From: CAWANP01 sp963783445 | Lineage (GTDB): Bacteria > Chloroflexota > Anaerolineae > JAAYZQ01 | Direction: 5' to 3' | Assembly (NCBI GenBank): GCA_963783445.1 | Contig: CAWANP010000009.1 | Coordinates: 372,001 to 436,000 of the forward strand | Length of the DNA: 64,000 nt | In this document: one piece after another, positions 27,009-35,747 of the stretch | Numbering within the stretch: position 1 is the first letter of the stretch | Layout: each line of letters starts with the position of its first letter | Notes under the pieces: generated by a model | The model's database searches: none | Told to the model about the DNA's origin: nothing | Seen by the model: only the letters and a program-made list of their open reading frames with translations | Position numbers and translations under genes: made by a program

Positions 27009-27389
27009 CTAGGCCGGATTGTAGAACACGCTGAAGGCCACCAGGAAGGCAGCCAGGAGTACGGTGTTCAGCCAGCCGATGGCCGGCATGCCGGCAAAGA
27101 GCATGCCATACAGCATGACCAGAACGCCCAGCGCTAACCACACAATCTCCATCCGGACCACGATGATGACCTTTTCCCAGGCCGTCTCGCGGTAGGCCAG
27201 GATCGAGCTGGTTGCGAAGCCCAAGAGGGCCGCTCCCAGCAAGCGATAGGCGAGGGGATCGGGCACGGGCCATCCGAACATGGTCCCATAGGTCTGGGGG
27301 ATGAGCAGATAGACCAGCCCGAAGATGAGGCCCACTACAAAGTGGGCCAGGAACGTGTACTTTAGTCCAGGTTTGATCTTTTTGTCCAT
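27009..27389 (-). CDS. Small four-helix membrane protein
   Basis: 126 residues, not recognised. ATG 27389 follows AAGGAGGCGAACA. Four membrane segments are evident: FLAHFVVGLIFGLVYLLI, LLGAALLGFATSSILAY, EIVWLALGVLVMLYGMLF and LNTVLLAAFLVAFSVFY. There are no charged residues within helices and no Cys or His cluster, so no transport or enzyme role can be suggested. A perfect promoter at 27746-27774 leaves a leader of about 350 bases. Confidence 0.7.
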   Translation of the reverse strand: MDKKIKPGLKYTFLAHFVVGLIFGLVYLLIPQTYGTMFGWPVPDPLAYRLLGAALLGFATSSILAYRETAWEKVIIVVRMEIVWLALGVLVMLYGMLFAGMPAIGWLNTVLLAAFLVAFSVFYNPA

Positions 27390-27745
27390 TGTTCGCCTCC
27401 TTCAGCGCTCTGTGGCTGCAGATCGACTCGACGGCCAACGGTGTGGATGGTACACGGGATTCCCTGTCCCCAAGGGGCCGGGGACCGCAACGCTTTTTCG
27501 CAGCGATCACCCCCTCTCCCGGAAACTGTCTGCCCGCAACCATAGCGGGCTCGTCAGAAAATACGGCTGCCCGGCCATCTGGCTCGCGCTGAAACCGCGG
27601 CAGCATGGGGCCAATCGCCTATCTTCAGTGAGCGCGGAAACGCACGAGTCCAGCGCCGGAACTCTGCCGCCTATCTGGGATCTTCTAGTTTCTCTGGCCC
27701 TACGGTGATGCTACAGTGTTCTTTGGGAAGATTTTACACAACCAT
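27390..27745 (-). other. Long untranslated leader of the small membrane protein gene
   Basis: A ~355-base stretch between a consensus promoter and a strong ribosome site, with no credible gene. On the - strand it contains several possible stems, for example GGTCCCC paired with GGGGACAG-type sequence near 27468-27490 and GCGGGC/GCCCGC near 27530-27555. It could be a cis-acting RNA, but I match it to no known class. Confidence 0.4.
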
Positions 27746-27774
27746 TATAAAGCCCAAGGGGTACTTTGTCAATC
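27746..27774 (-). promoter_or_regulatory. Perfect consensus promoter
   Basis: On the - strand TTGACA (27769-27774), 17-base spacer, TATAAT (27746-27751), directed toward 27389. Confidence 0.8.
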
Positions 27775-27822
27775 CCCAAATTGAAGTGCAGTAGGGCTGC
27801 TGCAAAGTCCCTCGACCAGCGC

Positions 27823-27916
27823 AACCTCCCGCAGGTTCTGTCTCTCCAGGCGCCTGTTCATGGGGGGGCAGCCCAAATCCGCCGGAGCCTCTGCCGCGGA
27901 CAAATCTGCGGGAGGT
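27823..27916. repeat. Inverted-repeat element bounded by ACCTCCCGCAGGT-type ends
   Basis: AACCTCCCGCAGGTT (27823-27837) and ATCTGCGGGAGGT (27904-27916) bound a 66-base non-coding core. Related elements are at 31233-31293 and 61474-61568, with single ends near 38682 and 46839. Confidence 0.6.
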
Positions 27917-27994
27917 CAGGCTCCGATTCAGCAAGTGGTAGCTTTTCTGGGGAGGGGGCAGGCTGTGTTCCGTCAGCGACAACCTTGCACGTAC

Positions 27995-28438
27995 CTACAG
28001 GTCGTGCAGGATGGCGTCCTGTCTGGCCCACATGACGATCTTTTCAGCTTCATCGGCGTGGTCGTAGCCCAACAGGTGTAGCAGGCCGTGTACGATGAGC
28101 AGGTGGAGCTCCAATTCGAGGGAGTGTCCAAGATCTTGGGCCTGGGCCGCGGCGCGGGGATAGGAAATGATCACATCGCCCAGGTATCCCTGGGCTTCAG
28201 GAGAGACGACAAAGGACTCCTCTCCCTCCCGAGCGCTAAAGGCGAGTACATCGGTGGGCGCATCGATCCCCAAGAAATCACGGTTGAGTTCGCGGATGCC
28301 CTGGTCGTCGGTGATGACCAGCGTGACCTGGCCGGCTGTGTCCTCCTGGCGCAGGACCTCCATGGCCACAGTGCTCAAGCGTTCTGCCGAGAGTTCCTGG
28401 CCAAAAGCCGGAGCAATCTGAACCTCAACCTCAGCCAT
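27995..28438 (-). CDS. ybeY: Endoribonuclease YbeY
   Basis: 147 residues from ATG 28438; a start six codons further upstream is possible. The zinc motif HGLLHLLGYDH near the C-terminus (H-x3-H-x5-H) and the conserved VTLVITDDQGIRELNRDFLGIDAPTDVLAF core identify YbeY, which takes part in 16S rRNA 3' maturation and ribosome quality control. It follows pgpH by 67 bases, the order kept in many Gram-positive and Chloroflexota genomes (yqeY, pgpH/yqfF, ybeY), so one operon from the promoter at 31164-31192 is likely. Confidence 0.93.
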   Translation of the reverse strand: MAEVEVQIAPAFGQELSAERLSTVAMEVLRQEDTAGQVTLVITDDQGIRELNRDFLGIDAPTDVLAFSAREGEESFVVSPEAQGYLGDVIISYPRAAAQAQDLGHSLELELHLLIVHGLLHLLGYDHADEAEKIVMWARQDAILHDL

Positions 28439-28504
28439 TGGCTCTGCCCTCAGCACTGAAGCGCCGACCAGGAACCGGGACGCGGTACAATCTGAACCTC
28501 AGCC

Positions 28505-30653
28505 TCAACGGATTACCTCCTTGCCATCGGCGCCCTTGACCGTGACCGGCTCGGGGTACTTGACTCGGGGATGGAAAACTCCTTTCAGAACGTCCAGAAA
28601 GGCGGTCTCGATCTCTTTTAGATCGCCGAGGGTCAGATTCGATTCATCCAGTTGTCCCTCTGCCACCTTGCTCCTGACCGAGTCGGCGATGATGTCCTCC
28701 ATCTCCTCGATCGATGCCGGTTCCTGGCTTCGGACCCGTGCCTCGCAGCCGTCGGCCAGCATGAGGATGCCTGTCTCCCGGGATTGTGGCTTGGGACCCG
28801 GGTAGCGATAGTCCTCTTCGTGGGCCTCATGATGGCTGTCGCTGCCATCCTCATTGGCAGCCGCCACGGCCATGCGGTAGAAAGCCAGGGTAATGCTGGT
28901 ACCATGGTGCTCGGGGATAAAGGCGCGTATGGCGGACGGCAGGTGGTATTTCTCCGCCAGGTCCAGGCCGTCTTGCACGTGGCTGATGATGATTTGGGCG
29001 CTGGTACGGGGGTCCAGCCGATCGTGGGGGTTGGCGCCGCCCACCCGGTTCTCGGTGAAAAAGTAGGGGCGCACCGTCTTGCCGATGTCGTGATAGTAGG
29101 TGCCCACCCGGGTCAGCAGCCCGTCGGCGCCGATCCGTTCGGCCGCGGCCTCAGCCATGTTGCCCACCAGGAGGGTATGATGGTAGGTGCCCGGTGCTTT
29201 GAGCAGCAACTGCCGGAACAAGGGATGGGTAGGCCGTGACAGTTCCATCAGTTGGAAAGGTGTCGTCAGGTCCAGGAGGGCGCTCAGGACAAAGAATGCG
29301 GCCAGTGCCAGGCTGGCGGCCAGCGCCCCGGCAACAAGCCCCAGCAAGGCATAGATGGTGACTCGAAGCAAGTCTTGGTTCACGCCATGCAGGCCAAAGG
29401 CCATGATGACGGCTGCGTTGGTGACCGCAACCGCCATGCCGCTGCGCAGGAAGGTTCTGATCCGTTCCGCCTGCCCCAGGCTCAGGGCGCCTATCATCGT
29501 GCCGGCCAGGAGATAGATTGTGATGTCGGGTGAGCCGCCAGCGACGAAAGCCCCAATTACGCCCACGATCACACCGATGGCCATGCCCAGGGCTGGTCCA
29601 TAGAGAATAGCCAGGAGCATCGACAGCGCGGGCAGGGGATAGAGATAGGGAACGATGCTATCGGGGAAGGGGAGCATCAGTTTGCTCAGGACCACAAAGG
29701 CGGCGACGAGCAAAAAGATGGCGGCTATCGAGCGCCCACTGGACCAAAGGCCCGGACGCAGCCGGTAGATGGCCAGTTCCATGAGAACCGAGGCAATGAT
29801 GGCCAGAAGAATCGTGCCCGCCACCGTTTCCCAGCGAACGGCCTGTTGGCGCAATCCAAAAGCGTCCAGTTTTTCGATATCAATGAGGCGTACCAGGCTG
29901 CCATCCCGCACAATGGCTTCATCCTTGCGGATGGCGACTTCCACCGGAGGCGTGTTCTCCCGGGCTTGCTGCTTGGCTTCCTCGGTACGGGCGGTATTGT
30001 AGAAGGTGTTCGCGGTCACCAGGTCGCCGGCGATGGCCTCCACGACGCCGGCCTGGTCATCTGTCATGCGAAAGCTGACAAGGGTTGGCAGGCGGCGGCG
30101 GACGGTGTCCACCTGGCTCTCTTTGGTTTCATCTTGCATGGCCTGGACCAGCACGCGCAACGTCTCGTCCACGACCTCCTGCCAGTCGTCCTCGCTCAAG
30201 GTCAGGATCTGGTCAATGGTGTCCGGCTCCAGGTCCAGATCGGGGATGGCCCCGATCCAGCGCGCCTTTTCCTCAGGCGTGGCGTAGGGATCTTCCCTCA
30301 CCGAGCCAAGATACTGTAGGATCTGTTGCGGCCCGGACCTCCTGTTCTTTGGCGACCAAAGGATCTGGGGGGTCAAAGATATTCTGAACAGCACCAGCGG
30401 CCTCCTCCTTCGCTTGCTTACTCCGGATCTCACTCTCGTAGGTCAGGTCGTAAGGCGCCAGTATGTTTTCCGTGGCGACGTTGCCGGCGTTCAGGATCAC
30501 CCGGTTGGAGGGCAAAAAGTCAATGAGTAGTACGGCGCTGATGACCACGGTCATCAGCGCGCCAAAGATGGCGGCCCTCGCTTTGTTCCAGCGATCTGCG
30601 CCAGGCTTTTTCCCGGGGGAAGCTTTCAGTCTGCCACGAGTGTCGTTGAGCAT
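28505..30653 (-). CDS. pgpH: 7TM-HD domain phosphohydrolase (PgpH/YqfF type), one frame break
   Basis: About 715 residues joined. ATG 30653 begins a cytoplasmic stretch and first membrane helix (IFGALMTVVISAVLLIDFL), then an extracytoplasmic domain interrupted by a frame change near 30325-30335 (VAKEQEVRAA to QQILQYLGSVRED). Six or seven further membrane helices (about 210-430) precede the HD domain: YHHTLLVGNMAEAAAE, YYHDIGK and PEHHGT. Such proteins hydrolyse cyclic di-AMP to pApA in Firmicutes; the same activity here is inference from the family. Its position between yqeY and ybeY is the conserved one. The break is probably a sequence error, as every motif downstream is intact. Confidence 0.88.
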
Positions 30654-30659
30654 GGAGTA

Positions 30660-31121
30660 CTATCCGGCCAGCAACTCTCTCACTACCTGGTTGACCACTT
30701 TGCCATCAGCGCGGCCTCTGAGGCGGGCCATGAGGGGCTTCATCACGTTGCCAATGTCTCTGGGGCTGCTAGCCCCCACCTCCTCAATGACCTGCTGGGC
30801 TTCAATGGTGATCTCTTGCCGGGTCATCTGTTGGGGCAAGTATGCCTGCAAGATGACCAGCTCGGCCTCTTCTTCGGCAACCAGGTCTTCACGCCCGCCC
30901 CGACGGAACTCTGTGATGGACTCCTGGCGTTGTTTGGCCTGCTTGGAGATGATGGCCAGGATGTCGTCGTCGTCCAGACTGACCCGCTTGCCGCTGGCAT
31001 CCAGTTCGGTTTCTGCCTGTTTTGACGCGGCTATCACTGAGCGGATCGTACTCTTGCGCCGCTCGTCGCGCTGACGCATTGCGTCCTTTAACTCTTCCAT
31101 CAATTGCTCTCGAAGGCCCAT
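30660..31121 (-). CDS. yqeY: GatB/YqeY domain protein
   Basis: 153 residues. ATG 31121 is 5 bases after GAGGAGG; the ATG directly before it (31124) is too close. MGLREQLMEELKDAMRQRDERRKSTIR and the C-terminal VNQVVRELL match YqeY, a free-standing version of the C-terminal tRNA-binding domain of GatB. Its role is unclear. It starts the operon yqeY-pgpH-ybeY, with only 6 bases to pgpH. Confidence 0.92.
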   Translation of the reverse strand: MGLREQLMEELKDAMRQRDERRKSTIRSVIAASKQAETELDASGKRVSLDDDDILAIISKQAKQRQESITEFRRGGREDLVAEEEAELVILQAYLPQQMTRQEITIEAQQVIEEVGASSPRDIGNVMKPLMARLRGRADGKVVNQVVRELLAG

Positions 31122-31163
31122 CATTTCCTCCTCAGCACCCATCCGTCCACCCTTGCGACTTCC

Positions 31164-31192
31164 ATTATAGTCGTCAAGAGGAGGGAAGTCAA
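31164..31192 (-). promoter_or_regulatory. Promoter of the yqeY-pgpH-ybeY operon
   Basis: On the - strand TTGACT (31187-31192), 17 bases, TATAAT (31164-31169); leader about 35 bases. Confidence 0.8.
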
Positions 31193-31232
31193 ATCTGGTC
31201 ACTGATGCCCGTGCGCGACCTTGACGCGGCAA

Positions 31233-31293
31233 ACATCTCGCAGGTTCGCAGGGGCTTTGGCGCCCGCGATACCGCGGGCACCTGCGGGAGGTT
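31233..31293. repeat. Inverted-repeat element bounded by CGCAGGTT/ACCTGCGGGAGGTT
   Basis: ACATCTCGCAGGTT (31233-31246) and ACCTGCGGGAGGTT (31280-31293) flank a GC-rich inner hairpin (GCCCGCGATACCGCGGGC). It lies between the divergent yqeY and fusA-like promoters. Same family as 27823 and 61474. Confidence 0.6.
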
Positions 31294-31333
31294 GGCATCG
31301 GCGAATTTGACAGGTTCCCAGTCGCCAGGCGCT

Positions 31334-31362
31334 TTGACATATCGGTCAATATGCCTTACAAT
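31334..31362 (+). promoter_or_regulatory. Promoter of the EF-G-like gene
   Basis: TTGACA (31334-31339), 17 bases, TACAAT (31357-31362), 132 bases before the ATG. Confidence 0.8.
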
Positions 31363-31493
31363 CGACTGTTGGGTGATGATTCAGTGTCTTTGTGCCCTGC
31401 TATTGGTCTGCATCATCATCGTCCCACTAGCCAGCAGCAACTACACTCCCGATAGGCGTCGGGGGTAGCGATGACTTTTGATGGAGGAATTGG

Positions 31494-33566
31494 ATGACGA
31501 TCTATAAGAGCGACAAGTTGCGCAATGTTGTCCTGTTGGGCCACAGTGGTTCGGGCAAGACTGCGCTGGCCGATGCCATGCTCTTCGACAGTGGTGCGGT
31601 CAACCGGCTGGGCCGGGTGGACGACGGGACCTCGGTTTCCGACTATGACGAAGAGGAACGCCGGCGCAAGATGTCCATCAATATGTCTGTGGTCCCCTGT
31701 GAGTGGCAGGGCCACAAGCTAAACGTGCTGGATGCTCCCGGGTACATGGATTTCACAGGCGAGGTGATCGGCGCTGCTCACGTGGCCGACAGCGCTGTGG
31801 TTGTTCTGGACTCGGTGGCTGGCGTGGAGGTGGGTACCGAGCAGGTGTGGTACTATGCCAGCGAAAGAAATCTTCCCCGGTTGGCCTTTGTGAACAAGAT
31901 GGAGCGGGAAAACGTCGACTTTGACAGCGTCGTGGCCCAGATTTCGGCCAAATTCGACGTGACCGCGGTAGCAATTCAACTGCCTATCGGCAGCCAGGCC
32001 GACTTTAAGGGCGTCGTTGATCTGGTGGCTCAAAAGGCATACATGGGTGAGAAAGCGACCGCGAGCCCGATACCCGGCGACATGGCCGATGCTGTCGAAG
32101 AGGCGCGCATGGTTCTCATCGAAGCGGCTGCCGAGGGCAAAGATGAGTTGATGGAAAAGTACTTTGAGGAAGAGACCCTGAGTGATGACGAAATTTGGCA
32201 GGGCCTCAGCGTCCGGATCGACCAGGGGGATCTGGTGCCTGTGACCTGCGGCTCGGCGGCGATGAACATCGGCGTGCCGCCCTTGATGCAGGCCATCATC
32301 CAATTTCTGCCATCGCCCGTACAGGCCGCGCCCTTCCTGGCGCAGAATCCAGCGACCGGCGCGGAGGTCCAGCTCCAGGGCAATTCGGCTGGCGACCTGG
32401 CGGCCCTGGTGTTCAAGACCATGGCCGACCCCTACGTCGGCAAGCTCTCCTACTTTCGGGTCTATTCCGGCACCCTGGAATCTGATTCCCGCGCTTATAA
32501 CAACCGTACCGGTACCGAGGAGCGGATCGGCCAGGTCTATGTGATGATGGGCAAGGAGCAAAGCCCTATTGCCAGGGTCCCGGCGGGCGACATTGCAGCG
32601 GTAGCCAAGCTGGGCGATACCCAAACAGGGGATACGATCCACGACCAGGGAGTACCCCTCCGGCTGAATCCGCCAGTCTATCCCAACCCCCTCTATTCGG
32701 TGGCCGTCAGCCCCAAGACCAAGGCCGATGCAGCCAAGATGACTCCCACGCTGAGCCGGTTGAGTGAGCAGGACCCGACCCTCACTTGGCGCCAGGACCG
32801 GGGCACCCGCGAGACCATTCTCTCGGGTATGGGCGACACGCACATCAACGTTGCGACACGGCGCGCCGAGGAGACCTTTAGCCTGGGCCTGGATACGGCC
32901 ATACCCCGGGTGCCTTATCGCGAAACCATCACCCGGGAGAGCCGGGCCCAATACCGCCACAAGAAGCAAACCGGCGGCGCAGGACAGTTTGCCGAGGTCC
33001 ACATGCGCGTCGAACCGCTGGAACGGGACGCCGGCTACGAATTCGCCTGGGAAGTGGTGGGTATGAATGTCTCCAGAACCTTTGGCAGCTCCATCGACAA
33101 GGGGGTCAAAGCGGTGGTGGAGCAGGGCGTCATTGCCGGCTATCCAGTGGTCGATGTAAAGGCCGCCGTGTACGATGGCAAAGAGCATCCGGTGGACTCG
33201 AAGGACATCGCCTTCCAGGTCGCCGGGCGCGAGGTGTTCAAGCTGGCGGTCAAGGATGCCGGGCCGGTCCTGCTGGAACCGATCTACAAGTACACCATCA
33301 CCGTGCCCGAGGAGTATATGGGGGACGTGCTGAGCGACCTCAACACCCGGCGGGCCCAGGTACTGGGCATGGGCCAGGTGGGGGACAATACCGTAGTCAC
33401 GGCCACGGTGCCACTGGCCGAGATGCAGCGATACGTCAGCGACCTGCGGTCCATCACCCAGGGACGCGGCGTGTTTACGTTAGAGTTCGCCGACTATCAG
33501 CAGCTACCCAACCACCTCACCGATCAGGTCATTGCCGCCTCGCAGCGGGACTCTGAGGAGAACTAG
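31494..33566 (+). CDS. Elongation factor G paralogue (EF-G2/FusA2 type)
   Basis: 690 residues, full EF-G length, ATG 31494 after a GGAGGAATTGG site. GTPase motifs: GHSGSGKT (G1), DAPGY (G3, in place of the DTPGH of canonical EF-G) and NKME (G4). Domain IV carries GGAGQFAEVHMRVEPL and the C-terminus YVSDLRSITQGRG. The GHSGSGKT and DAPGY variants are those of the EF-G-2 family, of which Thermus EF-G-2 is the studied case; that protein is a ribosome-dependent GTPase but not the main translocase. It stands alone with its own promoter and terminator and is not in a rpsL-rpsG-fusA-tuf cluster, which supports the paralogue reading. Confidence 0.9.
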   Translation: MTIYKSDKLRNVVLLGHSGSGKTALADAMLFDSGAVNRLGRVDDGTSVSDYDEEERRRKMSINMSVVPCEWQGHKLNVLDAPGYMDFTGEVIGAAHVADSAVVVLDSVAGVEVGTEQVWYYASERNLPRLAFVNKMERENVDFDSVVAQISAKFDVTAVAIQLPIGSQADFKGVVDLVAQKAYMGEKATASPIPGDMADAVEEARMVLIEAAAEGKDELMEKYFEEETLSDDEIWQGLSVRIDQGDLVPVTCGSAAMNIGVPPLMQAIIQFLPSPVQAAPFLAQNPATGAEVQLQGNSAGDLAALVFKTMADPYVGKLSYFRVYSGTLESDSRAYNNRTGTEERIGQVYVMMGKEQSPIARVPAGDIAAVAKLGDTQTGDTIHDQGVPLRLNPPVYPNPLYSVAVSPKTKADAAKMTPTLSRLSEQDPTLTWRQDRGTRETILSGMGDTHINVATRRAEETFSLGLDTAIPRVPYRETITRESRAQYRHKKQTGGAGQFAEVHMRVEPLERDAGYEFAWEVVGMNVSRTFGSSIDKGVKAVVEQGVIAGYPVVDVKAAVYDGKEHPVDSKDIAFQVAGREVFKLAVKDAGPVLLEPIYKYTITVPEEYMGDVLSDLNTRRAQVLGMGQVGDNTVVTATVPLAEMQRYVSDLRSITQGRGVFTLEFADYQQLPNHLTDQVIAASQRDSEEN

Positions 33567-33594
33567 GACCGCAGGTACCCAGTTGGCTGCTTCG

Positions 33595-33627
33595 ACGGCC
33601 GCCTGACTCCCGGAGTCAGGCGGCCGT
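33595..33627 (+). terminator. Terminator hairpin of the EF-G-like gene
   Basis: Perfect arms ACGGCCGCCTGACTC and GAGTCAGGCGGCCGT (33595-33627, 3-base loop) followed by TTATCGTT, 28 bases after the stop. Confidence 0.85.
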
Positions 33628-33646
33628 TTATCGTTGTGGGCCGCTC

Positions 33647-33675
33647 TGGACATTCTTTCCGAGTTGCGCTATACT
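33647..33675 (+). promoter_or_regulatory. Promoter upstream of the DUF362 gene
   Basis: TGGACA (33647-33652), 17 bases, TATACT (33670-33675), followed at once by the palindrome AGTATACT (33677-33684). It would drive DUF362, PHP and YbbR genes. Confidence 0.65.
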
Positions 33676-33856
33676 CAGTATACTGCAACCGGGGTTCGTG
33701 ATGGTACTTGGGCGCGCACAAGTGTGCTGAAGCATGCCCTGAGCGCCGCCAAAGGATGCGCACGATGAACGGAGTGGTTGCGGTCTACTGATATTCACTG
33801 TACCATGGCCAGAAGGTTGGGCATGGACGTTGACCACCAGATGTGGGAGGTAAAAC

Positions 33857-35173
33857 GTGATCGACAAGAACTTTCCCGGCAAAGGTCGGGTGGCCGTGCT
33901 CCGCACGCAGCCTGAGACCGTACTGGATGATTATCACCGGCTGCTTGAGTTGGCCGACTATGAGGCGGCCCTGCCCAAGGACAAAGAGACGCTCCTCAAG
34001 ATCAATATTTCCTGGCAGCAGTGGTACCCTGCCTGCTCGACGGCGCCGTGGCAGTTGGAGGGGGTGGTCCGAACCCTGCTGGAAGATGGCTATCGGGACC
34101 TGATCGCCGCTCATAACCGGACGGTGGTGGTGGATGCCTATGTGGGCGAGCGGAACAACAAGCACAAGCTGGTCACAGACAAGTATGGCCTGCGCAACGT
34201 GCACCTCTACGAGCCCGAGATCGAGTGGGTAACCTACGAACCCAAGGCGCCTATGCTGGTGCTGGACAAGGTTTATCCCGACGGGATCAAGATCCCCAGC
34301 ATCTTTTTTGACAAGAACATCATCCAGTTCCCCACGGTCAAGACGCACGTCTTTACCACCATCACCGGGGCGATGAAGAATGCCTTTGGCGGGCTGCTCT
34401 CCGAGCGGCGCCACTGGACCCACGCCGTCATCCACGAGACGGTGGTGGACCTGCTGGCCATCCAGCAAGAGATCCACAGCGGGCTGTTTGCCGTGATGGA
34501 TGGCACCTTTGTGGGCGATGGTCCCGGTCCGCGGGCCATGTGGGTCCAGGAAAAGGACTTGATCCTGGCCTCAGCCGACCAGGTGGCCATCGATGCTGTC
34601 TCTGCCTACCTCCAGGGTTTTGAGCCGATGGAGCTGGAGTTCATCCGTCTGGCACACGAGCGGGAGCTGGGCATTGGTGATATCAAGCAGATCGAGGTGC
34701 TGGGCGGCGTGGACCTGGATGAGGTGCGCTGGCATGCCCGTACGGGCGAGACCTTTGCCAGCCGGGGGCAAAAGATGATCTACCATGGGCCGCTCAAGCC
34801 CATGGAGAACCTGCTGCTGCGGACGCCCATTGTGCCCTGGTCCTTTGCGGCTTCGCGGGCCTACTATGATGGTTTCTGGTACCCCTTTGTCGGCAACAAG
34901 CGCGTGCAGGAGGCCCTCGACACCAAGTGGGGGCGACTGTTTGCCGAGTATGGCAATGTGCCAGCCGTTACCAAGCCCCTGTACGAGCCCCGGGTTGCCG
35001 CGGCCGGGGTGTTGGGCGCTGCTGCGTCGGCCATGGCCCTGTGGTGGCTGGCTGAGCAGGGGAAAAGAACGGGACTGACGTCTGTACACCGTGCGCATCG
35101 ATCTGCACTGTCACACCCGCTATTCTCGCGACAGCCTGACCTCGCTCGACGCGCTCCTGGAGAGCATGGATAG
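33857..35173 (+). CDS. DUF362 domain protein
   Basis: 438 residues; GTG 33857 follows GGGAGGTAAAAC. The DUF362 core is recognisable: KDKETLLKINISWQQWYPAC, SIFFDKNIIQFPTVKTH, TTITGAMKNAFGGLLSE, MDGTFVGDGPGPR and ILASADQVAIDAVSA. DUF362 proteins are of uncertain function and often occur near iron-sulfur proteins; no ferredoxin domain is attached here. A hydrophobic helix (VAAAGVLGAAASAMALWWLA) lies near the C-terminus. The last 83 bases overlap the PHP gene in another frame, so the tail from about residue 411 may be incidental. Confidence 0.85.
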   Translation: MIDKNFPGKGRVAVLRTQPETVLDDYHRLLELADYEAALPKDKETLLKINISWQQWYPACSTAPWQLEGVVRTLLEDGYRDLIAAHNRTVVVDAYVGERNNKHKLVTDKYGLRNVHLYEPEIEWVTYEPKAPMLVLDKVYPDGIKIPSIFFDKNIIQFPTVKTHVFTTITGAMKNAFGGLLSERRHWTHAVIHETVVDLLAIQQEIHSGLFAVMDGTFVGDGPGPRAMWVQEKDLILASADQVAIDAVSAYLQGFEPMELEFIRLAHERELGIGDIKQIEVLGGVDLDEVRWHARTGETFASRGQKMIYHGPLKPMENLLLRTPIVPWSFAASRAYYDGFWYPFVGNKRVQEALDTKWGRLFAEYGNVPAVTKPLYEPRVAAAGVLGAAASAMALWWLAEQGKRTGLTSVHRAHRSALSHPLFSRQPDLARRAPGEHG

Positions 35174-35747
35174 ACGAGGGCTGGACATGGTGGCGATCAC
35201 GGATCACAATACGATGGCCGGAGCCTTGGACTTTTCTATGCGCGCCCCCCATCGATTTCTGGTGGGGGAGGAGATCAAGACGGCGCGAGGGGAACTGATC
35301 GCTCTGTTTCTTGAGGAGGAGATCCCTCCTGGCCTGTCCCTGGAGGAGACCATCTCACGGGTCCAGGCCCAGGGTGGGCTGGTGGGCGCGTCCCATCCGC
35401 TAGACCGGACGCGCAGCGCTGCCATAGGCCGCGAGATGCTGGAGCAGATTCACACGCAGTTGGACTTTGTGGAAACCTTTAACGCGCGGGTAACTAACGC
35501 CAGTGACAACGAACAGGTGCGGGATCTCGCGGCAGGCTGGGGTCTGCCAGGCTCGGCCGGCAGCGATGCGCACGCCCCGGCCGAGGTGGGCCGAGCCTAC
35601 GTTGAGATGGCCCCCTTTGATGATCCCGCTGCTTTCCTGGATAATCTGGCCAAGGGTCAAATCGAGGGACGGTTGAGCAATCCGCTGGTCCATTTTTACT
35701 CTACGTACGCCAAGTGGCGAAAACGAGCGGGAGCGTACCAGAAATGA
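35091..35747 (+). CDS. PHP-domain phosphoesterase
   Basis: 218 residues from GTG 35091. Metal-binding motifs of the PHP fold are in order: DLHCHTRYSRDS at the N-terminus, AITDHNT, ERx-type GEEIKT, ASHPLDR and SAGSDAHAP. The family covers histidinol phosphatase, polymerase-associated and small-RNA 5'-3' exonuclease (RNase AM/TrpH) proteins; size and motif set fit the last group best. It overlaps the DUF362 gene by 83 bases and shares ATGA with the YbbR gene. Confidence 0.85.
   Translation: MRIDLHCHTRYSRDSLTSLDALLESMDRRGLDMVAITDHNTMAGALDFSMRAPHRFLVGEEIKTARGELIALFLEEEIPPGLSLEETISRVQAQGGLVGASHPLDRTRSAAIGREMLEQIHTQLDFVETFNARVTNASDNEQVRDLAAGWGLPGSAGSDAHAPAEVGRAYVEMAPFDDPAAFLDNLAKGQIEGRLSNPLVHFYSTYAKWRKRAGAYQK

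Noticed and set aside
27390..27745. ydaO-type cyclic di-AMP riboswitch
   Set aside because: Some GGGGTGA-like strings are present, but the conserved blocks and their order could not be matched; kept only as an unassigned leader.
31719..33188. A 489-codon open frame antisense to the EF-G-like gene
   Set aside because: It lies wholly inside a gene with complete family motifs, has no family features itself, and such antisense frames are expected in GC-rich DNA.
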